A stretch of 64,000 bases of DNA, taken from contig NZ_CP047897.1 of the NCBI RefSeq assembly GCF_009913235.1, positions 2,273,501 to 2,337,500 on the forward strand, read 5' to 3'. Origin of the DNA: Nibribacter ruber (GTDB lineage Bacteria; Bacteroidota; Bacteroidia; Cytophagales; Hymenobacteraceae). Position 1 is the stretch's first letter. Each line of letters begins with the position of its first letter. The notes below the pieces were generated by a model. It worked only from the letters and a program-made list of their open reading frames with translations, was not told the origin of the DNA and made no database searches. Positions 23,520-32,221 of this stretch are shown one piece after another. The position numbers and the translations under genes are program-made.

Positions 23520-23553
23520 GTAATTAGTAATTAGTAATTAATAATTGATAATC
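23520..23553. repeat. Short AT-rich tandem words
   Basis: The word TAATTAG or TAATTAA is repeated in tandem (taattag taattag taattaa taattga) just upstream of the thioesterase. Probably low-complexity DNA; it may add promoter A/T content. Confidence 0.6.
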
Positions 23554-23670
23554 AGAACTGGGAAGATACGGGACGCTTTGGTGAATTACGAATTAGAAAT
23601 TACGAATTGAGGGAAAGTGATTTTGAAGTAGGAATAAGAAAGTGGAGGTGAAAGTGCTAGAACTGTTGAC

Positions 23671-23708
23671 CGTTTTTGGGCTGTTTTCCGGGAAATGGGC
23701 CAAAAACG
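23671..23708. repeat. 38-bp palindromic element, copy 11
   Basis: Left arm CGTTTTTGGGCTGTTTT, loop CCGG, right arm GAAATGGGCCAAAAACG with mismatches. It touches the terminator stem at 23710. Confidence 0.9.
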
Positions 23709-23709
23709 A

Positions 23710-23740
23710 AGCCTCGGCTCTGCCAGTGAGAACCGAGGCT
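23710..23740 (-). terminator. Terminator of the T9SS cargo gene, tail in a palindrome
   Basis: 8-bp stem AGCCTCGG / CCGAGGCT with a 15-nt loop. Read leftward it is followed by TCGTTTTT, the end of palindrome copy 11, which supplies the T-run. Confidence 0.75.
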
Positions 23741-23766
23741 GTCTGTAGGAAAAAGGAAGGAACCGG

Positions 23767-25179
23767 TTACAGCTTTACAATTTTTTTGGTGCGCACGTTT
23801 CCTCCTGAATGGATTTGCAGAATGTAATTACCGGCAGGCAGCTGGTCTACCTGTATCTCCTGCGAGGCTACGGTTTTGTTTAGTTGGGCGCTCAGCATTT
23901 TCTGGCCGGTCAGGCTCAGGACGTGCAAGGTGCCGCCGGCCGTGTTGTCCAGCTTGATGGTGATTCTGTCCTGCACCGGGTTAGGGTACACTACGTGAGC
24001 CAATTCCAGCTCTTTTCTGGCAGCCAGCACCGTCTGGAAGTTGCTGTACACGTACCGCTCAGAATTCTGGTAGGTCTTGTAAGTGGAGCTTGATTCATCT
24101 GTGTCATACCGCTGCACAATGGTCTCGGTGATGTCATTGGTGGTATTGTAGGTATGCTGGAACTTCATTCCCCAGGTGATGACCCAGGCATTGTTTTCCC
24201 ATTCCTCAGACTGGTTGGAGATTTCATTTCCTTTGGCGTCAAATACCACTACGTCACGGTCAGAAGCCACCCAGGCGTTGTTCACCCACTCAGACCAGGT
24301 CTCTATATAGCTGCCGTTCTCCTGGAACACCGTGGCCCGCTTGTCTACATTGACCCAGGCTCCTTCTACAAATTCCTGGTATTCCCCGCCTATGTCATTC
24401 CAGTCTCTCCAGTTGGTGGTGCTCAGTTTAGAGGCGTCATCCCATACAATGTTGATTTCGCGCTCGTCGTTCACCCAGGTAGTTCCATTGTATTCCTGCT
24501 CGGTGACGGTGGTGGGCAAGGCGCTGCCGCCCGCGTATTCTGCCAGTGTTTTGTCTTCGGGCACCCAGCTGCCGTCAACCATTTCATAATACACAATCTC
24601 CACAGGCTTTCCGGCAGAATTGTAGGCATAGGTTTCCTTTTCTAAATTCTTCCAGGTGCCCTCCTCGTAGCTTTGATAAATCTCCTGGGTAACTCTGTTA
24701 TTGGTAATGGTGAGCACATGCTTGTTGCCGTACTGCAGTGCCCAGGCCCCATTCTCCCAGTAGTAGAACATATACTCGGTTAGCTGCTTGGTGGCAGGGT
24801 CATAGGCAAACGTGGTTTTGGTCTGGTTGGTGTTGCTGGACCCGTCTGTGGTGATTAATTGCGTCACCTGGCCATTGGCATTGTACGTGTAGGTAGATTT
24901 ATAGCTTGCATTCCAACCATTGGATCCCCAGGAATACGTTTGGACATTCACGGGTAGCCTGGCGGGGTCACCAGTACGGCGGCTTGACAGGTTGCTCAAA
25001 CCCACCCGCTGAGCGGCATCCTTTTTAAGCGGTGCCGCCTTCTTAGCCGATTGATGGGTAACGGCCGGCTTCTTGCCTTGCGCAAGACTGGTCAAGGCGA
25101 GGGCCAGGAACAGGAAGCCCAGCACTAGAATCTTTTGCAAATAGTCGCGTGCCTCGTCTTTTTTGTAGTAGTTTTCCAT
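23767..25179 (-). CDS. Secreted repeat protein with T9SS sorting domain
   Basis: 470 residues. A signal peptide follows a charged start (MENYYKKDEARDYLQ then LVLGFLFLALALTSLAQG). Residues about 75-385 are imperfect repeats of about 50 residues built around Trp-Xaa-aromatic phrases such as WENGAWALQYGNK, EGTWKNLEKETY, DGSWVPEDKTLA, VEGAWVNVDKRA and NNAWVASDRDVV; these look like cell-surface repeats. The last 75 residues are a type A T9SS sorting domain (VVYPNPVQDRITIKL ... QLPAGNYILQIHSGGN ... KKIVKL). So it is probably exported through SprA and anchored or released by PorU. No enzymatic motif is seen; the function is unknown. Confidence 0.9.
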   Translation of the reverse strand: MENYYKKDEARDYLQKILVLGFLFLALALTSLAQGKKPAVTHQSAKKAAPLKKDAAQRVGLSNLSSRRTGDPARLPVNVQTYSWGSNGWNASYKSTYTYNANGQVTQLITTDGSSNTNQTKTTFAYDPATKQLTEYMFYYWENGAWALQYGNKHVLTITNNRVTQEIYQSYEEGTWKNLEKETYAYNSAGKPVEIVYYEMVDGSWVPEDKTLAEYAGGSALPTTVTEQEYNGTTWVNDEREINIVWDDASKLSTTNWRDWNDIGGEYQEFVEGAWVNVDKRATVFQENGSYIETWSEWVNNAWVASDRDVVVFDAKGNEISNQSEEWENNAWVITWGMKFQHTYNTTNDITETIVQRYDTDESSSTYKTYQNSERYVYSNFQTVLAARKELELAHVVYPNPVQDRITIKLDNTAGGTLHVLSLTGQKMLSAQLNKTVASQEIQVDQLPAGNYILQIHSGGNVRTKKIVKL

Positions 25180-25227
25180 GTTTTATGATTTATGAGAGAG
25201 GTATAGTATTATCAGTTAACTTGTTAG

Positions 25228-25235
25228 CAAATATA
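25228..25235 (-). promoter_or_regulatory. -7 element upstream of the T9SS cargo gene
   Basis: On the minus strand TATATTTG fits TAnnTTTG; a TTTG lies 15 bases further up rather than 19. The leader would be about 45 nt. Confidence 0.4.
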
Positions 25236-25353
25236 GACATCTCCTATTATCAAAAACACTACCTACTTTTCAGTATTATCCTCCTTTCTGGGTTTATAAT
25301 TTTTCAATCTACCATCCAACAAATAGCTTATTCTAGCCCTTGAAACAAGCAGC

Positions 25354-25391
25354 CGTTGTTAGCCTGTTTTCCAGAAAATACGCCAAAAACG
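25354..25391. repeat. 38-bp palindromic element, copy 12
   Basis: CGTTGTTAGCCTGTTTT, loop CCAG, AAAATACGCCAAAAACG. It lies in the divergent gap upstream of ldcA rather than after a gene. Confidence 0.88.
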
Positions 25392-25446
25392 GCTCCTCTT
25401 TTGTGGGCTTTTGCTACTTTCAAGATTCAATAGCTCTAAGAAAACC

Positions 25447-26355
25447 GTGAACATACCCGCCCTGCAGAAAGGAGACACCGTTGGCATTGTTTGTTTGGCC
25501 AGAAAAGTAAGCCTGGAGGATGTTGCCCTGGGCGTACAGCTGCTGGAGAGCTGGGGTCTGAACGTACTCCTAGGCCAGACCATTGGCGCCCAGGACCATT
25601 ACTTTGGCGGCACAGACGCGCTCCGTACCCAAGACTTCCAGGAGATGCTGGACAACCATGAGGTGAAGGCCATCTTCTCGGCCCGCGGCGGGTACGGCAC
25701 CACCCGCATTCTGGACGCCTTGGATTTTAGTCTTCTCAAGAAGCACCCCAAATGGATAGTAGGTTTTAGTGACATCACCTCACTGCACTGCCACTTGCAC
25801 GCGCTGGGCCTGGAGAGCATACACGGCACCATGCCCCTGCTCATGGGCCAGCCCGACACCCAGGAAGCGGATGAAACCCTGCGCCAGGCCTTGTTTGGCG
25901 AGCCCCTCGCCTACTCGGTTCCGGCACACGCGCGCAACCTGGAAGGCACCGCCGTAGGTAAAGTAGTGGGCGGCAACCTCATCCTGCTCAACAACATCAT
26001 TGGCACCGCCTCAGACATAGACTACGCTGGCAAGATCCTGTTCTTAGAAGACGTGGGCGAATATTTCTACAACGTAGACCGCGTCTTGGTGCACCTCAAG
26101 CGCCTGGGCCGTTTGCAGCAGTTGGCCGGCCTGGTGGTGGGGCAGTTCTCAGACATGCAAGACACGGCAGTCCCCTTCGGGAGAGATGTAACTGAAATGA
26201 TCTTGGAACATTGCTCAGATTTTGGCTATCCTATCTGCTTTGATTTTCCGGTGGGCCACGTTCCCAGAAACCTGGCCCTGCTGGTTGGTCGCGAGGCTAC
26301 GTTAGACGTGACCGCAGCCGGCACCTCGCTTACGTTTACCGTGGAGCAGGCTTAA
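25447..26355 (+). CDS. ldcA: LD-carboxypeptidase (peptidase S66)
   Basis: Removes the terminal D-Ala from muropeptide tetrapeptides in peptidoglycan recycling; cytoplasmic. 302 residues from GTG 25447 (VNIPALQKGDTVGIVCLARKV). The frame extends to a TTG at 25411, but the added residues have no family likeness. Family features are FSARGGYGTTRILDALDF (about 78-95), the nucleophile-serine region WIVGFSDITSLHCHLHALGLESIHGTM, and the C-terminal half with EDVGEYFYNVDRVLVHLKRLG and FPVGHVPRNLALLVG. It converges on the M28 gene; a perfect palindrome lies between them. Confidence 0.93.
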   Translation: MNIPALQKGDTVGIVCLARKVSLEDVALGVQLLESWGLNVLLGQTIGAQDHYFGGTDALRTQDFQEMLDNHEVKAIFSARGGYGTTRILDALDFSLLKKHPKWIVGFSDITSLHCHLHALGLESIHGTMPLLMGQPDTQEADETLRQALFGEPLAYSVPAHARNLEGTAVGKVVGGNLILLNNIIGTASDIDYAGKILFLEDVGEYFYNVDRVLVHLKRLGRLQQLAGLVVGQFSDMQDTAVPFGRDVTEMILEHCSDFGYPICFDFPVGHVPRNLALLVGREATLDVTAAGTSLTFTVEQA

Positions 26356-26366
26356 ATATGAAACCC

Positions 26367-26404
26367 CGTTTTTGGGCTGTTTTCTGGAAAACAGCCCAAA
26401 AACG
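26367..26404. repeat. 38-bp palindromic element, copy 13 (perfect arms)
   Basis: CGTTTTTGGGCTGTTTT, loop CTGG, exact complement AAAACAGCCCAAAAACG. The stem is extended outward by 9 perfectly paired bases, ATGAAACCC and GGGTTTCAT, so the complete hairpin is 26358-26413. It lies 3 bases after the ldcA stop. Confidence 0.95.
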
Positions 26405-26430
26405 GGGTTTCATTTGTTCTTAGTTGATGC

Positions 26431-27438
26431 TTACTTCTCTGACTTTACTACCTGCAACACCGTCTGACCAACCACTTTCAACGTGTTCTTGTCAATTACC
26501 TGTAGGTTGTCTGAATGCCGATGATGGTACGGTCCAAAGTAGCCGTCCGGACTGGTAGAATCATAGGCAATAATATCAGCCATTGGGATTTCTGCGTTTT
26601 GGATGACGTAGTAGTGGTCATCTGTGATGCTTGGGCTATTCTGGTACGGGAAGTAGTCTGAGAAGCCCATGCTATGTGCCGTCTTCCAGATGTTGTCCAC
26701 CACGTTTTTGGCATAGGTCCTGCTGATCTCTTCCTGCGCGAAGCGGGCTCCTTTGGCGCCTACCATGTCTAACAAAATTCCATACTGCGCCTTGTAGCCA
26801 ATGGGCATCAGGTTCTTGGACCAGTGCTGCGAGCCCAGGCAATAGGTATCCGGGATGTAGTCACCGGCATCATCGGGTTGGCCGTAGTCTTCGCCGTCAA
26901 AGAGCATGATATCTACGCCTATTCCTTCGCTTAAAGGATTGGCTTGTAGTTGACGAGCAATTTCTAGCAGAACGCCCACGCCGCTGGCGCCGTCATTGGC
27001 CCCGTCAATGGGTTTGTCGCGGTTTTGGGTGTCTTTGTCGGCTACATGGCGGGTGTCCCAGTGGGCGGCCAGCAGGATTCTGCGGGCGGCTTTAGGATTG
27101 ATTTGCCCCATGAAGTTACGCAGTTCCAAGGTTTTGCCGTCATAGGCTTTGGCCGTGAAGCTCTGCACCTGCACCGTGGTCCCGAAGCCTTTCAGCTTAC
27201 CAATCAGATAATCGCCGCAGGCGCGGTGCGCTGGCGTGTTGGGCACCCTCGGCCCGAAGGCCACTTGCGCGGCCACGTACTGGTACGCCGAGTCTTCGCT
27301 GAAGGCGGGAGGGGTCACTTTCACGGTCTCTGTGGTAGGTTCAGAGGATTCTGTGCTGGCGGTGTTCTTGTCTTTGCAGGCAAACAGGTTGGCCGCCACT
27401 AACAAGGTGAGCGCCGCTACTTTCATGTTATTCTTCAT
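26431..27438 (-). CDS. M28-family zinc peptidase / glutaminyl-cyclase-like lipoprotein
   Basis: 335 residues. The N-terminus is a lipoprotein signal ([11 protein letters not shown], lipobox Cys at about 21), so it is probably anchored in the outer or inner membrane facing the periplasm. Zinc-site phrases of M28: LLAAHWDTR (His, Asp), [17 protein letters not shown] (Asp), MLFDGEDYG (Glu), the Asp in the GILLDMVG region, and the late His in [13 protein letters not shown]. This layout is shared by aminopeptidases and by bacterial/animal-type glutaminyl cyclases; which activity applies is unclear. Its start overlaps the end of cysS by 11 bases, so it is the second gene of a unit. Confidence 0.9.
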   Translation of the reverse strand: MKNNMKVAALTLLVAANLFACKDKNTASTESSEPTTETVKVTPPAFSEDSAYQYVAAQVAFGPRVPNTPAHRACGDYLIGKLKGFGTTVQVQSFTAKAYDGKTLELRNFMGQINPKAARRILLAAHWDTRHVADKDTQNRDKPIDGANDGASGVGVLLEIARQLQANPLSEGIGVDIMLFDGEDYGQPDDAGDYIPDTYCLGSQHWSKNLMPIGYKAQYGILLDMVGAKGARFAQEEISRTYAKNVVDNIWKTAHSMGFSDYFPYQNSPSITDDHYYVIQNAEIPMADIIAYDSTSPDGYFGPYHHRHSDNLQVIDKNTLKVVGQTVLQVVKSEK

Positions 27439-28921
27439 AAGCCCAGTCTATACCGGTTTTCATATCTTTAATGACAATGCCTTGTCCTTTCAACTGCGCC
27501 CTGATTAAATCCACCTTGGCGTAGTCTTTCGCTTCCTTGGCTTCTTTGTAAAAACTGAGCACCAGTTGCAGCATATCCATGGCGTTGGCGGTCTGCTCTT
27601 CTTTTAAGCCCAGAATGTCTTTCACCATGGTCTGGTAGGCGGTACGCATCTGCTCAAACACTTCTTTAGAAATGGTCTCCAGTTTAAAGCCGCCCGTGAA
27701 CATGCTGTTGATTTTCTTGAGCAGATTGAACAGCGCCGCAATCACTTTGGCCGTGTTCAAGTCATCGTTCAAGCTAGTAAATAATTCGGCTACTTGTTTC
27801 TTGATTTCCTCTTCGGCTTTGGCGTCAATGTCACCGGTGGTTTCTGGGTACTGCAACTGCTCCAGAATGCGGAGCCCGTTCATCACCTTCAAGAAGCCTT
27901 TGCGCGCGGCCTGCAAGCCTTCATTGCTGAAGTCCAGCGTGCTACGGTAATGGGCCTGCAAGATGAAGAACCTAATGGTCATGGGGCTGTAGGCCTGCTG
28001 CAACACCTCATGCTTCCCGGTGAACAGCTCGCCCAGCGTAATGAAGTTGCCCAAGGATTTACCCATCTTCTTGCCGTTGATGGTGATGAGGTTATTGTGC
28101 ATCCAGAAACGGGCGGCGTCTGTGTGGTTGTCGCTGGCCTGGCTTTGGGCAATCTCGCATTCATGGTGCGGGAACATCAAGTCCAGTCCGCCGCCGTGGA
28201 TGTCAAACTGCGTGCCCAGGTATTTTCTACTCATGGCCGAGCACTCCAAATGCCAACCCGGAAATCCTTCTGACCACGGCGAATTCCAGCGCATGATATG
28301 ACTAGGCGAGGCTTTCTTCCAGAGCGCAAAGTCCAGCGGCGAGCGCTTCTCTTCCTGCCCTTCCAGGTTGTCGCGGGTATTGGACAGCAAATCTTCTATC
28401 ACGCGGCCAGAAAGCTTGCCGTAGTTATGCTCCTTATTATAAGCGGGTACATCAAAATACACCGACCCGTTGGACTCATACGCCAAACCGTTGGCCAGAA
28501 TCTCCTGAATCATCTCTATCTGCTCAATGATGTGGCCCGAGGCGCGCGGTTCAATGTCTGGGGGCAGCACGTTCAAGCTAGCCATATCTGCGTGGAAGCT
28601 GTTGGTGTATTTTTCCACTACTTCCATGGGCTCCAGATGCGCGGCCTTGGCTAGTTTCTGAATCTTGTCTTCGCCGAAGTCTGCGTCGTTCTGCAAGTGA
28701 CCCACGTCTGTGATATTGCGCACGTAGCGCACTTTGTATCCCAGGTACTGCATGTAGCGGCGTAGCACATCAAAGGTGATGTACGGTCGGGCGTGGCCTA
28801 AATGGGCGTCGCCGTAGACGGTAGGTCCGCAAACGTAAAGCCCCACGAACGGACTGTGCAAGGGTTCAAAGGATGACTTCTGCCGCGTGAGCGTATTATA
28901 TAATGACAATGGGTGTTGCAT
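27428..28921 (-). CDS. cysS: Cysteine--tRNA ligase
   Basis: Class I aminoacyl-tRNA synthetase charging tRNA(Cys). 497 residues. Zinc and active-site features: [20 protein letters not shown] (Cys and the HIGH-type motif HLGH, near 28-47), [14 protein letters not shown] with [21 protein letters not shown] (zinc ligands), and the KMSKS-type loop [10 protein letters not shown]. The C-terminal helical anticodon-binding part is complete. A TAATTTTG element ends four bases before the ATG at 28921. Confidence 0.98.
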   Translation of the reverse strand: MQHPLSLYNTLTRQKSSFEPLHSPFVGLYVCGPTVYGDAHLGHARPYITFDVLRRYMQYLGYKVRYVRNITDVGHLQNDADFGEDKIQKLAKAAHLEPMEVVEKYTNSFHADMASLNVLPPDIEPRASGHIIEQIEMIQEILANGLAYESNGSVYFDVPAYNKEHNYGKLSGRVIEDLLSNTRDNLEGQEEKRSPLDFALWKKASPSHIMRWNSPWSEGFPGWHLECSAMSRKYLGTQFDIHGGGLDLMFPHHECEIAQSQASDNHTDAARFWMHNNLITINGKKMGKSLGNFITLGELFTGKHEVLQQAYSPMTIRFFILQAHYRSTLDFSNEGLQAARKGFLKVMNGLRILEQLQYPETTGDIDAKAEEEIKKQVAELFTSLNDDLNTAKVIAALFNLLKKINSMFTGGFKLETISKEVFEQMRTAYQTMVKDILGLKEEQTANAMDMLQLVLSFYKEAKEAKDYAKVDLIRAQLKGQGIVIKDMKTGIDWAYEE

Positions 28922-28925
28922 GGGG

Positions 28926-28933
28926 CAAAATTA
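28926..28933 (-). promoter_or_regulatory. -7 element immediately before cysS
   Basis: On the minus strand TAATTTTG, CCCC, ATG. It fits TAnnTTTG; no TTTG found at the -33 distance. The geometry is the same as at rlmN and purQ and suggests a leaderless transcript. Confidence 0.5.
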
Positions 28934-29006
28934 TAAAACTTACTGGTACTTCTGGCAAGACTGCCTCCACAGGAAATACGCAGTTGATGTAGGTTGAGAT
29001 AACGGC

Positions 29007-29044
29007 CGTTTTTGGGCTCTTTTCTGGAAAACAAGCCAAAAACG
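29007..29044. repeat. 38-bp palindromic element, copy 14
   Basis: CGTTTTTGGGCTCTTTT, loop CTGG, AAAACAAGCCAAAAACG. It lies between cysS and the EEP gene, 10 bases after the latter's stop. Confidence 0.92.
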
Positions 29045-29054
29045 GAGGTTGATT

Positions 29055-30200
29055 CTATTCTGCTACTTCTTGTTCGGGGCGTTTCTCCATCACATACGTG
29101 CTTTCCAGCGGAAAATGGTCTGAATACGGAATATGCTCCAGCACGTCAAACCGAAGCAGTTGCATGCTGGGGCTGAAGAACTGGTTGTCTATGCGCAGGG
29201 GCAGCTTTCCGTTATACGTGAACCCAAACCCGCTGCCGCCTGCTTCAAACGCATTGTCCAGGTGCCGGCGCAGTTGCTGGTACGTGTAAGAACTGGGTAC
29301 GTCATTGAGGTCTCCGCAGATTAAAACCGGGTACGGACTTTCCTGCAAGTGTTCTATGAGGCGCTGCACCTGGTGGCTACGGGCAATAAAACCACCTTTG
29401 AGCCGCCGGGCAATGCCCCGGCCCTTGGTTTTGAACGCGGCCTCGCTTTCTACAGCGGCTTCTACTTCCTTCTCCTCAATGCTCATGGACTCCAGGTGCA
29501 TGTTGTACACCCGCAGCGTGTCTTTGTTGGGAAGCTTCACGTCCACAAAAATGACTTGGTTCTTGGTAGGCCGGTCAAATTCAACGTGTCCTTTGTTCAC
29601 AATGGGAAAGCGGGAGAAGATGGCCAGGCCAAACTCGGCGCCTATTCTATTGGTGAGGGCCTTGCCCAAAAACATCTCGCGCCCCTGGCTGGTGCCTATG
29701 CGCTTCTTGCTGTTGTACTGCTTGTGCTTTTTGTCATAGTAGAACTCCTGCAGGCAGAGGATATCTGCCGGATGACTGGCCACCCATTGCATTTCCTTTT
29801 CTGGAAGGCCTGGGTCTGCGGCGTGCAGGTGCTTGTAGACGTTAAACACGCGCACGTTGTAACTTAAGACCGTGACGCGTTGTTGTTCTGGGAGAGGCTG
29901 CGCGTCTGGCGTGTTTAGGGTAAAGTAACGCGTATGTTGGCTCCAGAACAGGACAATGAGCCCCAGCGGCAGCAAGGCCCACAACGGTTTTTTCCAGAGC
30001 CAGAGCAGGCCCATGACAAAATTAAACAGCAGCGCCCCGGGCAGGGACATGGCAATGAAGCCAGCCGGCCAAAACACGTGCGGGGGAACATACTGGCAAA
30101 GAACCCCCACCAGCAGCCACCCAGTAGACAACATGGTCAGGAAAGAAAGAAGCGTCTTCAGCACAAAAAAAGAATTTCTAGCAGGAGTAAACCTACGCAA
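29055..30200 (-). CDS. Membrane-anchored endonuclease/exonuclease/phosphatase family protein
   Basis: 381 residues. Three hydrophobic helices in the first 85 residues anchor the protein in the inner membrane; the rest is an EEP (DNase I-like) domain. Motifs: TVLSYNVRVFNVY (Asn), DILCLQEFYY (metal-binding Glu), VYNMHLESM (His), VLICGDLNDVPSSYTY (Asp, Asn) and the terminal PYSDHFPLEST (Asp-His pair). All catalytic positions of the fold are present. Substrates in this fold range from DNA to phospholipid or inositol phosphates, and a membrane-anchored form of unknown substrate is common in Bacteroidota. Confidence 0.9.
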   Translation of the reverse strand: MRRFTPARNSFFVLKTLLSFLTMLSTGWLLVGVLCQYVPPHVFWPAGFIAMSLPGALLFNFVMGLLWLWKKPLWALLPLGLIVLFWSQHTRYFTLNTPDAQPLPEQQRVTVLSYNVRVFNVYKHLHAADPGLPEKEMQWVASHPADILCLQEFYYDKKHKQYNSKKRIGTSQGREMFLGKALTNRIGAEFGLAIFSRFPIVNKGHVEFDRPTKNQVIFVDVKLPNKDTLRVYNMHLESMSIEEKEVEAAVESEAAFKTKGRGIARRLKGGFIARSHQVQRLIEHLQESPYPVLICGDLNDVPSSYTYQQLRRHLDNAFEAGGSGFGFTYNGKLPLRIDNQFFSPSMQLLRFDVLEHIPYSDHFPLESTYVMEKRPEQEVAE

Positions 30201-30237
30201 AAAATCCGGAGAGGGCTTGCCCCTCGTAGATGAGAAG

Positions 30238-30275
30238 CGTTTTTAGCCCGGTTTAGGGAAAACACCTCCAAAACA
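30238..30275. repeat. 38-bp palindromic element, copy 15 (decayed)
   Basis: CGTTTTTAGCCCGGTTT, then AGGG, AAAACACCTCCAAAACA. It keeps the ends and A/T arms, but the centre is diverged. It lies in the divergent gap between the EEP gene and tatA. Confidence 0.65.
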
Positions 30276-30366
30276 GAAGCTGCCTTTGGACCCCTCACGC
30301 ATACCAGCCAGAACGCACCATCGTTTTAAACTTGGTGATAGTTACCTTGTTTTGGAAATTATCCCC

Positions 30367-30374
30367 TAATTTTG
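30367..30374 (+). promoter_or_regulatory. -7 element of tatA
   Basis: TAATTTTG fits TAnnTTTG. The nearest upstream TTG-containing box (CTTG) is 17 bases away. Leader of about 22-28 nt to the ATG at 30402. Confidence 0.5.
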
Positions 30375-30401
30375 CAATCTAACACTTTTAACAGTACAGC
30401 T

Positions 30402-30782
30402 ATGATGCTATCTAACGTTTTGGCATTTATCGGTAACCTGGGCACAGGCGAGATGATTTTGATCGTGCTTGTGATTCTTCTCCTTTTCGGGGCGAAGCGT
30501 ATTCCAGATCTGGCCCGCGGCTTAGGAAAAGGTATCCGCGAGTTCAAGGATGCCACTAATGAGATCAAGTCAGACATTGAGAAGTCTGCCAACAACAACG
30601 ACCGCTACAACAACAACCAAGGCCATAACAACCAAGGTGGGTACAACAACGGCCCGTATAACCCAAATCCTAACGCGGGTTACAACCAACAGCCTGGCAT
30701 GAACAACCCAGCCCCTGGTGCCTACAACAACGACCCAGCGGTTAATCCTAACCCAAATAATACTACCAACCCCAACGTTTAA
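30402..30782 (+). CDS. tatA: Twin-arginine translocase subunit TatA/TatE
   Basis: Pore-forming subunit of the Tat pathway for folded proteins. 126 residues from ATG 30402. It has the single N-terminal helix (GTGEMILIVLVILLLFGAKRIPDLARGLGKGIREFK), the FG hinge and the amphipathic helix, typical of TatA. The C-terminal 55 residues are an unusual low-complexity tail dominated by Asn, Pro, Gly, Tyr and Gln (for example YNNGPYNPNPNAGYNQQPGM). The stop is 2 bases before the gatA ATG, so it is the first gene of a unit with gatA and the lytic transglycosylase. Confidence 0.93.
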   Translation: MMLSNVLAFIGNLGTGEMILIVLVILLLFGAKRIPDLARGLGKGIREFKDATNEIKSDIEKSANNNDRYNNNQGHNNQGGYNNGPYNPNPNAGYNQQPGMNNPAPGAYNNDPAVNPNPNNTTNPNV

Positions 30783-30784
30783 GC

Positions 30785-32221
30785 ATGCGCTACACATCCC
30801 TTGACGCTATCCGTGAGGAGATAGGCCGAGGCTCGCTCACCTGTAAACAACTGGTGGAGCAGTACTTGCAGAACATATCAGAAAAGCGCCACCTCAATGC
30901 TTTTTTAGAAGTGTTTGAGGCCGAAGCCTTACAGAAGGCCGAGGAGGTGGATGCTAAAATAAAAGCCGGCACCGCCGGTAAACTGGCCGGCATGGTCATT
31001 GGCCTGAAGGACGTATTAGCCTATGAGGGCCATGCGTTGCAAGCCTCCAGCCAGATCCTGAACGGATTCAAATCTCTCTACACGGGTACTGCTGTGCAGC
31101 GCTTGTTGCAGGAAGACGCCATTCTCATTGGCCGTCAGAACTGTGACGAGTTTGCCATGGGTGCCTCTAATGAGAACTCTTCTTTTGGCCCCGTGCTCAA
31201 TGACGCCGACAACACCCGCGTACCGGGTGGTTCGTCTGGCGGATCAGCGGTGGCCGTGCAGGCGCATCTGTGTTTAGCCTCCATTGGCTCAGACACGGGT
31301 GGTTCTGTGCGTCAGCCGGGTGCGTTCTGCGGCGTGATTGGCATGAAACCCACGTATTCCCGCATTTCGCGCTACGGTCTTATTGCCTATGCTTCTTCTT
31401 TTGACCAGATTGGGGTCTTGACGCACAGCGTAGAAGATGCCGCTCTTTTATTAGAGGTTATGGCCGGGCCCGATGAGTTTGACGCCACCGTAAGCCAGCG
31501 CCCCGTACCGGCCTACAGCCAGAACCTGACCTATGACCGTCCCGCGCGCATTGGGTACATCAAAGACTCCATTGAAAGTCCAGGCTTGCAGCCCGAGGTG
31601 AAGGATGCCGTGATGGGCGTCCTTGACAGGCTGCAGGAAGAAGGCCACACGGTAGAGGCCGTGGACTTCCCGTACCTGGACTACATGGTGCCTACCTACT
31701 ACATCCTGACCACCGCTGAGGCCAGCTCTAACCTGGGTCGCTATGACGGCGTCAAGTACGGCTACCGCAGCGAGAACGTCACCGATTTAACGTCGCTTTA
31801 CAAAAAGACTCGGTCAGAAGGTTTTGGCCCAGAAGTGCAGCGTCGTATCATTTTGGGCACTTTTGTCTTGAGTGCAGATTACTATGACGCCTACTATACC
31901 AAGGCCCAGCAAGTAAGACGCCTTATCAAAGACAAGACAGATGAGTTGCTCAAGCAATATGATTTCTTGATATTGCCTACCGCTCCTACTACGGCCTTTA
32001 AGCTAGGCGAGAACACCAAAGACCCGTTGGCCATGTATCTGGCAGACATCTTTACGGTGCAGGCTTCGTTGGCGGGCGTTCCGGCTATTTCGTTACCAAT
32101 TGGAGAAGACGCAGCAGGTCTGCCTATTGGGGTGCAACTGATGACCAAAGCGTTTGGCGAAGAGCAATTGTTTGCATTCTCTAAGCAACTGATGGACCAC
32201 CAAAAAACCGTTTCTGCTTAA
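30785..32221 (+). CDS. gatA: Amidase, GatA-type (Asp/Glu-tRNA amidotransferase subunit A)
   Basis: 478 residues of the amidase signature family. The Ser-cisSer-Lys catalytic machinery is visible: Lys in MVIGLKDVLAYEGHAL (about 75), the glycine/serine-rich PGGSSGGSAVAVQA, and SDTGGSVRQPGAFCGVIGMKPTYSRISRYGL. The latter closely matches GatA, which releases ammonia from glutamine to amidate Glu-tRNA(Gln) or Asp-tRNA(Asn). Length and sequence favour GatA over general amidases; gatB and gatC are not in the window. The stop overlaps the next ATG by one base (TAATG). Confidence 0.92.
   Translation: MRYTSLDAIREEIGRGSLTCKQLVEQYLQNISEKRHLNAFLEVFEAEALQKAEEVDAKIKAGTAGKLAGMVIGLKDVLAYEGHALQASSQILNGFKSLYTGTAVQRLLQEDAILIGRQNCDEFAMGASNENSSFGPVLNDADNTRVPGGSSGGSAVAVQAHLCLASIGSDTGGSVRQPGAFCGVIGMKPTYSRISRYGLIAYASSFDQIGVLTHSVEDAALLLEVMAGPDEFDATVSQRPVPAYSQNLTYDRPARIGYIKDSIESPGLQPEVKDAVMGVLDRLQEEGHTVEAVDFPYLDYMVPTYYILTTAEASSNLGRYDGVKYGYRSENVTDLTSLYKKTRSEGFGPEVQRRIILGTFVLSADYYDAYYTKAQQVRRLIKDKTDELLKQYDFLILPTAPTTAFKLGENTKDPLAMYLADIFTVQASLAGVPAISLPIGEDAAGLPIGVQLMTKAFGEEQLFAFSKQLMDHQKTVSA

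Noticed and set aside
23642..23827. Open frame with FGLFSGKWAKNE
   Set aside because: Again a read-through of a palindrome (copy 11) and a terminator stem; not a gene.
29007..29044. Target-site duplication around copy 14 (AGGTTGA on both sides)
   Set aside because: The left copy is several bases away from the element and the other copies have no comparable duplication, so it is probably chance.
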